From Prunella strophiata (lineage: Eukaryota > Chordata > Aves > Passeriformes > Prunellidae), in assembly GCA_036583965.1 (NCBI GenBank), contig JAZBQD010000015.1, forward strand, positions 22,039,310-22,103,309: 64,000 nt of DNA, read 5' to 3'. The translations under genes and the position numbers were made by a program. Positions 33,451 to 44,734 of this stretch are shown piece after piece; the stretch's first letter is position 1; every line of letters starts with the position of its first letter. The notes beneath the pieces were generated by a model, which was given only the letters and a program-made list of their open reading frames with translations, made no database searches and was not told where the DNA came from.

Positions 33451-36400
33451 ATAACACTGAAGCTCAACATATCTTTGAATGTGCAGTACTTCCTACATAT
33501 ATTGCTCAATTTTATATGTGTGTATAACTGTAATATTACATTTGTGTTTTGTCATGAAGGGAATGGATTTCAAAGATCCATCTAAGACTATTTCCCAAAC
33601 ATGAAATCTCTCAAACAAATCTTCATGCAGAAAGAAATACTTACATACTTATATTAGCAGGAAAGAGTGTCAGTACAATGTAATCTATTGGGCTTTATTT
33701 GAAAATTCAAAATATTGAGCATGCCAAGAGACTAGCAGCCCATTTATAGAATTAAAATATGAGAAAGACACTCAGTGAATACTTGAAGACATTGAATGAA
33801 TCTGAGAAAATGAAATCCTATTAACAGAAATATGTTCACTAGAGATAATAATGATGAAATTACTGAGCTCTCGTCAATACAATTCTTTAAAAAATATATA
33901 ATACACATGGAAGATAGAAATCCAGCTTTAATTCAGTTATTCTGGGTGTTTGATTGAGAAAAGGTAAGAGATCATTACTTATGTTACTAGAGCTAGTCTT
34001 AATAATACATGGTAATTTTAGAACTATAGGAACACAGAACTTAGGCCACCCTCAACACTGCACATCTTCAGCCCTGTTTTTCATTTGAGGCCATTCATCT
34101 GATTGCAATGCAGTTCAAAATCTGAGCCTTTTCATTATGAGCCACTGCCTGTTTCTGACAATCTCACGAACATTAAATCCTGCTTTAAGCAGCCGTTCAG
34201 TTTATTGGCTGCCCCGTGTACCTTCAGAGTGATACTTTTGAAAAATTGCAGAGAAAAAGATACACTTGAGGTAATGCATTTCAAATACCAACTTCCATCC
34301 TTCCTTCTTATTTTTAATTTACTGTGGTGTCAGAACAAGGCAATGTGATAAGTAGAAAGGAGCTTCAGGTTAAAAAACACAGTTCCTGTCTGATTAAGAA
34401 CACCACTAGTTTGTAGTAAAGTTGGTCTTGTTAAAGATTCTGAGGTCTCTAAATTGAAAGAAATACCGTGTACACATCTGCATATATAGAAAAATATCCA
34501 TGCCTATCCTGGTTTTTGTGACTTCCTTCATGCTGACAGCCACTGAGACTGCTTAACACCATTATAAAGGAAACAATGCAGGTCTCTGCATCCAGCTGCA
34601 TCTCTGTGGGCAGAGCTGCCAAGACCCTGTTGTGGTGGGTGACTGGCAGCAACTTCACACCAAATCTTCCCCATGAGAGCCACAATTGCTCACAGACAGT
34701 GGGGCTGCCCAGCTGTGCTCTGCTGCTGGCACCTCCCCACGAGGCAGGCAGCTCTGTCCCTCACAGCAGTGTCACAAGGTGTCCCTCCCTACAAGGCTGG
34801 TCAGTGCAGGTGGCAGAGGTGTGTGATGGAGTAACCCCAAGTGCAGCAGTCAGGCCACCTTCTCTGCATGTGCTCCCTCTGTGAATTACCTCAGCCCTAG
34901 CTTCAGGGAAAGTAACAAGAGCATGGTGAAATACTCTGCAGTCTGGAGGGAAGGAGAGGTGCAGGACACAGATGCTAAACAGCCACTTTCCCCTTTGCAG
35001 AGCAGTGTCAGTTCTTAGATGAGCAGGTCTCTGCTGAATTCATTACAGGACACCACAGTGCAAGAGACCCTCAGGCAGGAGCAGCTGGCAGAGACTGATG
35101 TGAAGGACCAGCTGTTTGCTTCAGGACTGGCTTGGTAAAATTTAGTCAAAATAAGAAGCATGAGGGGAGGTGGCTGATGCTCTCTAGTCCAGTAGAACTG
35201 TGTTTGAAGAGCAAGAGAATTAACTGGGAGTGGAAAGGAAGCAATGTGACTGAGCTACCATAGAGGTGACTTAGGAAAATCTGCTTTGCAGCAAACCAGC
35301 TGTCATGGCCACACCTGACCTCTCCTACACAGGGTCTAGAGAAGCACTTACTCAAAAGAATATAAATAAAGATGGTTACACTTTAGGAAGAGTTCAACTG
35401 TATTGCCTCCTGGAGTCCTCCTATGCTATTCTTCCCATTTAAGATTTTAATGACTTCAGAGTTTTGCTCTAACTTTTATTTGCTGGGTAAGGCTGAAAAT
35501 CATGCAGCTGAGCATTGGGGGAAGGAGACTGTTGTAAGTAGCAGGGATTGGCAAGGTCCTTGAAGCTTCATGGCTAGGGGTGGTAGTCTTAATGGCTGTT
35601 CATGGCAAAAAATTGTGACAAAACTTTCCTAGTAATCCATTTATGACTAACAAGCTGGCTTTTGCTTTATCCTCCAGAGCCTGATCTTTCAGCTAAAAAA
35701 ATATAGTTGTGCAGAATGGAACTATCACTGTTTCTTATGTTCTTTTTACCTGGGCATCTTTGAGAAAGCAGACTGCTCTCCATTAATTCAATTCTGCAGC
35801 TGTCAACAAGCATCAGAAGTAATTAAGCTATTTTACCCAGCAGCAAAACATTAAATATAATTTGAAAAGTATGCTTAATTGAAAGGAGCATCTTCATTTT
35901 CCCCCTTATCTATTATGCCAGAGCCTCATTTTCTCTGCTTCATGCTGTAACATCCTTGCACCTCTGTAGGTATGTTTTGCCAGCTCTCTCAGCTTTGGAG
36001 GCTTGCATCTTCCAAGCGACATCATAAGGAAAAAAAAAAATAAATGGGCTCAGTAGAAAATATGTATAAAATATGCTTTTAATTCTGGTATGCCTGGAAA
36101 ACCAAGAGAATAACATATGTGGATTAGGTGACTCAAGCTGCTTGTAGAGATGTTCTACCCCAAGGGTTATAGATGAATTTCTTTAAAAATCTGCAATATA
36201 TCAGGCTCTTTCTTGACAGCAGTGTGGCTGAGGATTGGGAAGAGTCTCTCATCTTCACTCTCTGACAGTTCATTCCTTCCCCTTTTTCTTTGAACATGCT
36301 CTGCTATTCTGCTTTTGCTAATAGTGGTCAGAAATGAAGTGAGCCTTATAAAATATATATTGCAGCTGCCAGTCAAAATAGACATCAGGAAAATGAAGTA

Positions 36401-38489
36401 AACAGCATGATAATAACTGTTTTCCTGTGGTCAGGAGAGAAACTCAATATACCTTAATGGCAGTCACTAACGAGGGATGGTCACGGTGGTGGGTTTAGGC
36501 TTACAAGTCACTCTCTTTTCCTTGTTATTCATTAGGATGGAGAGAGCAACAGGCATGAATGACACAGAATGATGAGCACAAAGCCAGCCTTATGATCTAA
36601 GAGCCTCAAGCAAAAATAAAATCTTATCTCTGACTGCAGGAGGAAGGAATCCCACTGCAGCAATAAATCGGAAGGAACAGGACCGGGCTTTTGGTTCCTT
36701 TGATTCGGACACAGGACAGGAGCAAGCAGCCTGTGCAGAGGCAGAATACCAAAAGATAAATGGGGCTTTTGTTTTAGCCTAATATAGGCACAACCTCTTC
36801 TACAACTACCCTCCTGCACAGATGATCCCAGTGCTGTCCTGAAGGCCCTCTGAAGCCTTGTCTGCTTGCTGTGCACAACCTGAAACCATTGCTCCCTTGC
36901 ATTCAGCAGTGTCACTATGATTTGCTATTTGTGCTTCTCCATGGATCCTGAAATTACTGACCTAAGTTTCCCCAAAACAGGGATGTTTTGTGTTGTTGTT
37001 TCTAAAATAATAGTTTCCACAGGCCATTCCCCACCGCACAGTAAGCATTTGAAAGCAGCATTGTGTTTGGAGGCAACCTAATTCCCCTGTGGCTCCTCCC
37101 AAGCACCAGCACTGCTGTGTTATTGAGGATGCTTTCTCCCTCCTCCCAACCTTGAAATGCCAAATATATCCTGACTACAGATGTTGCAGATGATATAATG
37201 ACATTGGAGTGTAATTCAGATCACGATTTTATTGCCAAGTAACATCTTAGCTGTAACTGCAAACCTAGCAATGTTCTCCAGTGAGAAAGCAATATTTACA
37301 GTAGGATTTCAGCCACAGCAGCTCCATGGTGTCTTCAAGCATCTGTTTACAAAAAGTTCAAAGATGTTGAATTGGTTACTCTAAGAAATGACTGACATGC
37401 CCCCTTATCAGGATGTCTCCATACATATTACCACCAAACTATACTTCCACTTTAATATTGGGATAAATTTTACAGATATAAACACAGGAATAGCTGCTTA
37501 TATAATTTTGAAGTTGGGGCACAAACCCTCATGGTAGCAAGAAACACTTGAGGGGAAATCCATTGTTAGGTGACTGATGTAGTGAGGATTGTGCTCTGCA
37601 TTGTGTTGAGCTACCAGCACCTAAGCTGAGATGGAGACTTTAGCACCAGCCTAACTTTCAGCTTCCTGACACATGTTGATTTGTATCATAGCCTTCATAT
37701 TTTTTAAACACAGCAATTCCTGTATGTTTAATACGGAAGCCACTGTTTGCTGTGGAATTTCCAAAATTTACATGCCTGCAGGATATTTAAAAAATATTTC
37801 CAAATCAGCCTATCAAGGCAGGTTTTTCTCCTGTCTGAGTGTTTATGTAATAAAAACAAAGATCTCAACAAATGCCTCCTTTGTAACTTTGCCTAGTACA
37901 CAGAGTGTGAGGTTTGTATAAAGCAGGTGTCAGTTATGTGTGTTTCCCTGCACTGCTAAACATCTACTCTGCTCTCTAAATTACTGGCTCCATATTTATA
38001 TGTAGCAGGTTCACAAAAAATACACTGCAACTGACAACATTCAGATTTAGTCTACAAAACCAAGGTTGCAAAATTACAGGGTATTATATCCCTTTAATGT
38101 TATCCACTACTACCTCTCCAGCAGGAGAGGTGGACCCTACAAGGAGGAAGGATTCCTTGTTGTAGGATGGGTTTTATGGTGATTTTATTTTGATTTTTTG
38201 TGGGACACATGAGAAGCAGAAGCCATAAGGAAGGGAAGATTTAGAGCTCCCCACAGCACAATGCAGCACTGTGTACAGCCATGGCTGGATGGACTGGAGG
38301 TTTGGCAGCAGAAGGGGATGGAGCAGCTGCTGAACCCCAACCACAGTGATGCTCCCAGGTGGGAGCAGTCCTACAAAACCCAGCTCTACCAGAGCCTGAC
38401 ACTGACCAGGAGACAAAGGATGAACATTTCAATGCAGGTGCACTCTCTGCTTTGAGATGAGCCTGTAGTAATCCCCCAGTCAGGAGCTG
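33451..38489. other. Unique DNA, no gene seen
   Basis: The part 33450-34560 is AT-rich. A GC-richer patch lies at 34570-34880 (102-codon plus frame). The part 35640-36080 is AT-rich with several TAAT cores and E-boxes. A 127-codon minus frame at 36532-36915 and a 64-codon plus frame at 38261-38455 (tryptophan- and glutamine-containing, not low complexity) have no assigned function. No repeat is recognised before the LTR. Confidence 0.45.
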
Positions 38490-38495
38490 TGAGTG
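38490..38495. repeat. Target-site duplication TGAGTG, left copy
   Basis: TGAGTG directly precedes the TGTCGG start of the LTR. It recurs exactly at 39121-39126. A 6-bp duplication is typical of ERVK (class II) integration. It also fixes the LTR start at 38496, and not at the TGTGAGTG eight bases earlier. Confidence 0.9.
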
Positions 38496-38898
38496 TGTCG
38501 GAACCCAGGACATTCCTCTGGCTGCCCTGGATGGCTCCAGCCCCTGGCAGGGGGCTCAGAGACCTTGGCACAGAGCCCAAGACCCCTGTGCCTTTGATAT
38601 TGAGCCATGGAAAAGATTACCAACCTTCTATGAAGAGTTACAAGCCACAAAAATTAAGTAGAGTAATAATAAGTTTTTCACAGAGTGAAAATGTAGAATT
38701 TTAGGGTTTTTTAGATAAGGATTCAGGGGCCAAGATGGAGGAATTTGGGCGTGTTCTGTCCTTCTTTCTCCTTCTTCATGTTCTCCATCTTCTGGGTGAT
38801 GGTGGCACTTTTGGATTGGTTTAGAGTAGAGTTAGACTCTGTAACATGGGTGATAGGTATTGGAAAAGAACGGTAAATAATGTACACGTAGTTTTTAG

Positions 38899-38907
38899 TA
38901 TAAAAAG
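38899..38907 (+). promoter_or_regulatory. TATA box of the ERVK-type LTR
   Basis: TATAAAAAG lies about 80 bp downstream of an inverted CCAAT box and about 95 bp upstream of AATAAA, as in a working LTR. Transcription would be expected to start near 38930. Activity is inferred, not shown. Confidence 0.6.
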
Positions 38908-38999
38908 ACAACACCGCCCCAGAGGTGGGGAATGCACTCCGAACTGACCTGCTGAACAGACCTCGGCAGGCCAGGGGAAAAATCTGATAGATAAAAAAT

Positions 39000-39005
39000 A
39001 ATAAA
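39000..39005 (+). terminator. Polyadenylation signal of the ERVK-type LTR
   Basis: AATAAA lies between the TATA box and the U5 region of the solo LTR. This is the usual place for the signal that ends the R region. Confidence 0.6.
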
Positions 39006-39120
39006 CAACCTTGAAAACTGCACAAGAAGCTCCTGACTCCTTCTTCGGTTTCTCGGACCAGAACACAGAGACTTTCTCACTGATCGGGGTCATCTCGAGC
39101 TCCTGAGAGACCTACCAACA

Positions 39121-39126
39121 TGAGTG
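39121..39126. repeat. Target-site duplication TGAGTG, right copy
   Basis: Exact repeat of 38490-38495, directly after the LTR's CCAACA end. Confidence 0.9.
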
Positions 39127-42100
39127 GATGGCAAGCAGCAGCATGGTGAAAGGGCACCACCTGTGAGGCTGCTGAGTGCTGTGACCAGCCCCAGCACTTG
39201 GCCTGAGCCAGCACAGAGCCAGCACTGCCTGTGGCATCCCTTCCCTGCATGGGGGGTGAAGGCACTGTTGGGTCTCTTTCCCAGTCACAAAAGGGGGCAT
39301 CAAGTGCCCTCATTTCCCCCTGCTGCTTCCAAGCTCCAGGCCCTCTTCTCCCATCCCTCAGGGGTCCTTCAGCCACTTTTAGGATGTCTCTAGATATGTG
39401 ACACTTTGCTGCTCTGCTGTGCTCCCCTTAGTGTTAATGCAATATTCAGTGATGTTACCAATTCCCTTCCTGCTGGAGTGTCTGCCTTGTCCTCCTACAG
39501 CTGCTTTCTCTAGCAGGTATTCTCCAGCTGCAGTCTGAGAGAATCCCTGCTTTGGGGATTGCCATGGGGTTTTATAAAGCCCAGGGCTGCCTCTGCACTG
39601 CCTCTGCTCCTGAGAGCTCTTCTGCAGCCACTTGGGTGCTGCCCTGCTTTATTCTAGAGATGCAGCCCAGAGCCCACTGCCCCACCACAGAGTCCTGATA
39701 CAAAAGAGAAGCAGATAATTTTTTCCTAACTACAACCAGCTTGCCTGCCTGCATGGAGGAATTTAAAAAATGGTAGCAATATTAGTCAATAGATCAACAG
39801 CTATTCAGGATGGACAAAAACAGAAGGCAAGACAAGGAAAAGAAAAGATTATGAATAAGGGCAACTTTCTTAAAATATGCTCAAGTGAAATTTTCTTCCT
39901 GACTGGGGGAAGTCAGAAAAAAAAATACTCTCAGAAGAAACTGTAGTAGTTCCCTTCAGGAAGTTCTATTTTGGGATAACATAAACTATGTGCTGGTTGG
40001 ATTAATATTTAACATGTCTGTAAAAATAATATCAGTCCTATTAAAAGTTCCTCACAGAAATGGACAAAGGCCAAGTTACATTCTAAAGTAAAACCCACAG
40101 AAATATAAGCACCTCACAGGGGGAGATACTACCATAAATCAAATAAATGTTTGAATATTATATTTATAATCAAGAAAGTAAGAAGCTAATGACAGAAGTA
40201 AAAAGCCATAGATATTTGTATCTTGGTATTCTGTGGAATCACCTATATTTATATGGTAGATAAACAATCTGTTGATTTAGAATTATAAATAAATGGAGAT
40301 TCTTTTCCAAATCTGGACTATTTTTTTGGAAAAGATGTGCAATAATTAATGCCAAACTACACAGACACACACATATATATTGGAAGAACTTTACTGGGAT
40401 TGAATCATAGCTCTTTTTCTACCAGTGTGTTGAATCTTTCTAGGAAGAACTGAGTATTTTTCAACTTCCTTTATTAAACATACCTGTTCTTTCTAGATAT
40501 CACAAGTTCTCTTTTATTACCTGTGACAGTGAAATACCAGCCCTGTGGAGCCTGGTTCAAAAAGGTCCTACAACTTCCTTTTCTATTAGTTCTAAACGTT
40601 TTCTGTGGCTAAGATTCATGATTTTACAGATGGTCTATTCATCATGTTAGGCTCAATTACCTCTGAAAATATATGAGGGAAAGCATGTTTCCATTGAAGT
40701 CTATGTTAAAATTCCTATTACTGCAATGGGGCTACATTTTCAGTCACAAGCACACTGACCTTTGGGAGTTTTCTCTGGATTGGAGTGAAATTCTTACACT
40801 GTGTGTATCACTGTGCTTGATAACAATGTTTCTAGAATATATGGTTTCTGTAGCATTTATTATTACATGAATAATAATGCCATTTTTCAAAGCAATTTTT
40901 CAAAGTTGAGTTTGCTTAATGTGTTTTGTAATTAATGACATTATGAAGACTTAATTTAATTATTCAAGAAAGCATTCTCTCTTCTGATAGATGTCATTGG
41001 TCATTAATCACCTTGCTTCTTTTTCTGCTAGCTTAGATAGATTTTTACTCTTACAGGTAACCCTTAACATGAAGCCAGCAGAGAGGGTGCAGCCCTGATC
41101 TTACTTGTGGCATGAGGCAAGGATACACATGCTGCACACTGTCAGCAGTGCTAGTGCTTACACACACAATTTACAGTGACTTATTGACCTTGAAATTTCC
41201 TTGTCAGCTTTTTAATTTTCCTTCTATAAAAATGGGTTTAAAATCAGATTAAAGTTCTTATATTCTGTCTTTATATACTTGCAGAAGTTCAAAACCAGAG
41301 TGGTAGACATGAGTTGTGTGTTAGTATGTATTCAGTATTTCAAAGCAAACCCTTCTTGAAGCAGAAATACTGAAAGATCACTCTATATGTTTTCTTTAGG
41401 AAAATTACTCTTTTAAACCCTCTGGCATTTCTCCTGTGTAAAGACTTGGGGACTACAAGCCTGTATGGTGAGTATGTGCACAAAGAATGTTCTGGTTTTT
41501 AAATTACATGTATAAAACAAAACTATTAATAACAGAACAAAGCCTTAAAATGATAGAGCAATTTACTAGTTATATAATAAGAATATGTGTGGCAAAAATG
41601 TGTAGAAAATTTTGGATAGTAAAATCTTTTGCAATTGGCAGAACCACAAGTGAATATACAAATCATGGCAATGAGAATAGTATCAGGAAAATTGATTTAA
41701 AAGGCAAAGTACAGGAAAGAAGAATAAAATACAATGTAAAAACACTATTAAAAAGTTTGCCTGATTTTTTCCCCAGGAACTGCAAAAGTTCTCTGAACAC
41801 CATCTTACTTGACATATCTTTCCTCACACCTACAGCCAAGAAAATATCTATAAGAGTGTAGGAATGAGACCTACAGCCATGAGACATGCCATGAGGTGTG
41901 TGGTGAAGGGGTTATTGTGGGCATGATGGGGATGATTCAATGGGGTGAATTATCACTGCAACTGGCCAGGTAGCAGAGGAAGTGACATGAAGGTGTCACA
42001 GTTCTGTTCTGCCCTCAAACAAAACCCAAATCCTCTATAATCCCTCTCTCTGTAACTCTTGATGTCCCTCAATTACATATAAAGTGGCTTCCCACCTCTC

Positions 42101-44531
42101 CATCCCCCATTTATGGCAGCAGTAACAGAATAATTGACTACAGTCTCACCTCCACTTCTCCTACAAGTATAAATTCAGCATTTGAAATCCTTCCTGGCGG
42201 AGGATGAGAGTATGACCACCTTGCAGATGGGGCAATGGGCTTGCTCCTCTCTCCTCCCCAGAGCAGAGATGCCTCTTTGGAAAGATTTGCTTCTCCAAGT
42301 GCATTGGTGTATACCAAGGAGCACTTGTATGTATATTTTGTAAGCCTTGTGAATTTATCACTGCTAATCTGACAAGAATCTCTAACCTGTTGATTTGATA
42401 AACCACATTATTCATGGATCTGGGTTGTGAAAGTTCTTCTTGAACTCAGGCAGAGTTACAGTTAAACTGCACTACTTATGATTCTGTGACTGTGAATGAG
42501 ACCAGACTTACAGAGCAACCCACACAATTTATGCATCTGACTTTACTGAATGTCAGCAGACTTACAGTGCCCAGTCAGGTCTAATAAGAAGTTAATCCAG
42601 CTGTACCCAGTCCATCTCATCTCTGAGGACCAGCTGGAACACGAGGACATGTTTTTTCTGACAAATTTCTCTGCTCTTAATGCAACAGTGAGCCACATAA
42701 GAAATAATATTAATGTACAGTCTTTTCACTGTCTCATTCCTCTCCAAATCTGCATTTGTGATGTCTAACATCCCAAAAATGTATCTCAAGGGGAGACCAC
42801 ACAGACTTATGGTAAGGAAGAGTGAATATGTGATGCCCACTTTGATCAGGCTGACTCAGGTCTTTTTGCAAAGACATCATTTTCTTTCCCAGCAGTCGTG
42901 TTTGCTGTCTCATCACCTTATCCTGAAACCCAGAGGGAGCAATGGTTGATAATTTCCTAGGTACTTGATCATGTCTAAAAATGGAAATTACTCACTAAGT
43001 CTTCATTTCCTTCAAGGAAAACCATTCCCTGGTTCATCTTCCCTTTGAGGAGTCCCTCCTTGTGGAGGACAGCAGCTGAACACAGCTCTTCTGCCATTCC
43101 CCAGGAGATAAACCGTGCAGCACAGCTCAAGGAAAGATTGACACAACTCCTGAAAGCAAATTCAACCTTCCTTTTTCAATCAGATAAAGCAAGTATTTGT
43201 AGAGCCAGCTAGGCCAGACCTCAAACATCACATAACAGAGAAAATAACACTGTAATCTTGGAGGACAATTGCTGGGAATCTCACTGCCCTTTGTCTGTCC
43301 TTGTGATGCTCTTCATCCTAGAAGAGATGCCATGAGACCTGCATGTTGAAAACAAAGCTGTGACAGAGTGATTTCCAGGTGGAGTACTAAAGCTTGGGAG
43401 CTTTGAACTGTGCCCTTCCAAATTCCCACACAGGAGAGAAGAAGCATGACCTGGATGTTCCGAAGCCTCAGAAAGCCATCACCTGGCCTGACCTCTGGGA
43501 CCATGCAAAACTGACTGGCATTTAGAGATACCCAGAGGCTTCTCTCAAATGTGCCAAATATATTAACATGATATTAAGATGATTTGAGGGAAATATGTTT
43601 TCTCTATCCCATCAGATATTCTGGACTTGCAGCTGAGACTCTTGCCTTCAGAATTCCAAAGCAGGCCCTATTCAGTGATTTATATCACTGTGGCAGCATA
43701 CGTGCCATTAATGAAAACATCTTATTTTCCTTTTCCTTTCACTGGAGCTGCTTGAGCTGCTCTACAGCACTCCTTTTCCCAGACACAGAAACCATCCTAG
43801 ATTTCTGATCTCTCTTCTCCAGTTTACAAGCAAATATGGATTGTGGGTGACTTCTACTTTACACAGAAATAAATCCTGAAGAAAAACCTGTATGGTTCCT
43901 GGAAGTGTGGAGAGAAAAGAAATGCATAGCCTTCTTCCAAACTTTAACTCAGTTCCCTTTTGGAGTCCTCACTTCATGTCTTTAGGAAGTCTAACAAAAC
44001 ATATTTTGTAATGACTAAATCATAAAGAAACAACACAAGAGTATGAGAAATAAATTAATAAAAAGGCAGCTCATTTAAGAGAACTTGATGCTAGAGTATG
44101 AAACTGCATGTTCAATAGTTTTGCCCTGTCTACTCCTTTTTTAATCTATTAAAAAAATTACCACTTATTTTCCATAGTCACTGTCCTTTAACATTCTCTT
44201 TTTTCCCTGTTTGCTTTTTTTTTCTGTTTACATGCAGTTCCAATAAGATTTAAGGATTTATGCAATCATATGACACATCAGGAAAAAAATAGGGTTCTTT
44301 TGGTTCACTGCTTACTCTGTGGAAAATCTTTGCTGCCCTCCTAGTAGGAACTAGCCAGGTCGTAACTCAACAGCACCTTTATTTATTTTATGTTTGTTCT
44401 TGGTGAAGTCAATGTTATATCCCCATTGTTAGGAGTTATATCCCAATTGATGAGAAAAGCTTGAAAGTGTTGAATGTCTAGTTTGGATAAAGGCTCAAGT
44501 GTTCAGCATTTGCCCAATATTAAACTCACAG
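39127..44531. other. Unique DNA, no gene seen
   Basis: A GC-richer patch at 39127-39760 gives short two-strand frames (99 codons minus, 89 plus). The rest is AT-rich. A CA/TA mixed dinucleotide tract lies at 40359-40380. At 40690-40735 'ccattgaagtctatgtt' followed by 'ctgcaatgggg' may be another remnant of the ancient palindromic repeat. A 124-codon plus frame at 41487-41861 has no domain I recognise. Confidence 0.45.
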
Positions 44532-44734
44532 AAAACAAACAAAAAACAAAAACAAAAAAAAAAAAAAAACAAAAAAAAAAAAAAAAACAAAACCCCCCAA
44601 ACCAAAACAAAAACAAAAAAAAACCAACCAACCAACCAAAAAACAAACAAACAAACAAACAAAAAACCCACAAAAAAAAAAAAAAACCCAAAATAAAAAA
44701 AAACAAACAACAACCCAACAACAACAACAAAAAA
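44532..44734. repeat. 203-bp G-free A/C tract (compound simple repeat)
   Basis: Across 203 bases the plus strand has no G and a single T (44694). Within it are two long A runs, a C6 run (44593-44598), four CCAA units (44624-44637), several CAAA units (about 44643-44662) and CAA units near its end. The complement is therefore nearly pure T and G. The Lys/Gln/Asn-rich and Phe/Val-rich frames it opens on the two strands are composition artefacts. It may be an expanded, mutated A-rich retroposon tail, but I recognise no element body upstream. Confidence 0.95.

Larger units (their letters stand above)
38496..39120 (+). mobile_element. Solo LTR, ERVK-type endogenous retrovirus
   Basis: A 625-bp LTR runs from TGTCGGAACC to CTACCAACA between exact 6-bp duplications. 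Its architecture is complete on the plus strand. It has an inverted CCAAT box (ATTGG, 38815-38819), a TATA box TATAAAAAG (38899-38907), and a polyadenylation signal AATAAA (39000-39005). A U5 region follows with 'ctccttcttcggtttctcggacc' and 'gatcggggtcatctcgagctcctgagag'. U3, R and U5 are therefore all represented. I recognise the sequence as close to ERVK-type LTRs abundant in passerines. With no internal genes and both duplications intact, it is a single integration reduced to one LTR by recombination. The perfect duplication and preserved boxes suggest it is the youngest mobile element here. Overlapping antisense frames (38723-39093) are by-products. Confidence 0.93.

Noticed and set aside
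38723..39093. Overlapping minus frames of 61-100 codons
   Set aside because: They lie antisense inside the ERVK-type solo LTR, which encodes no protein.
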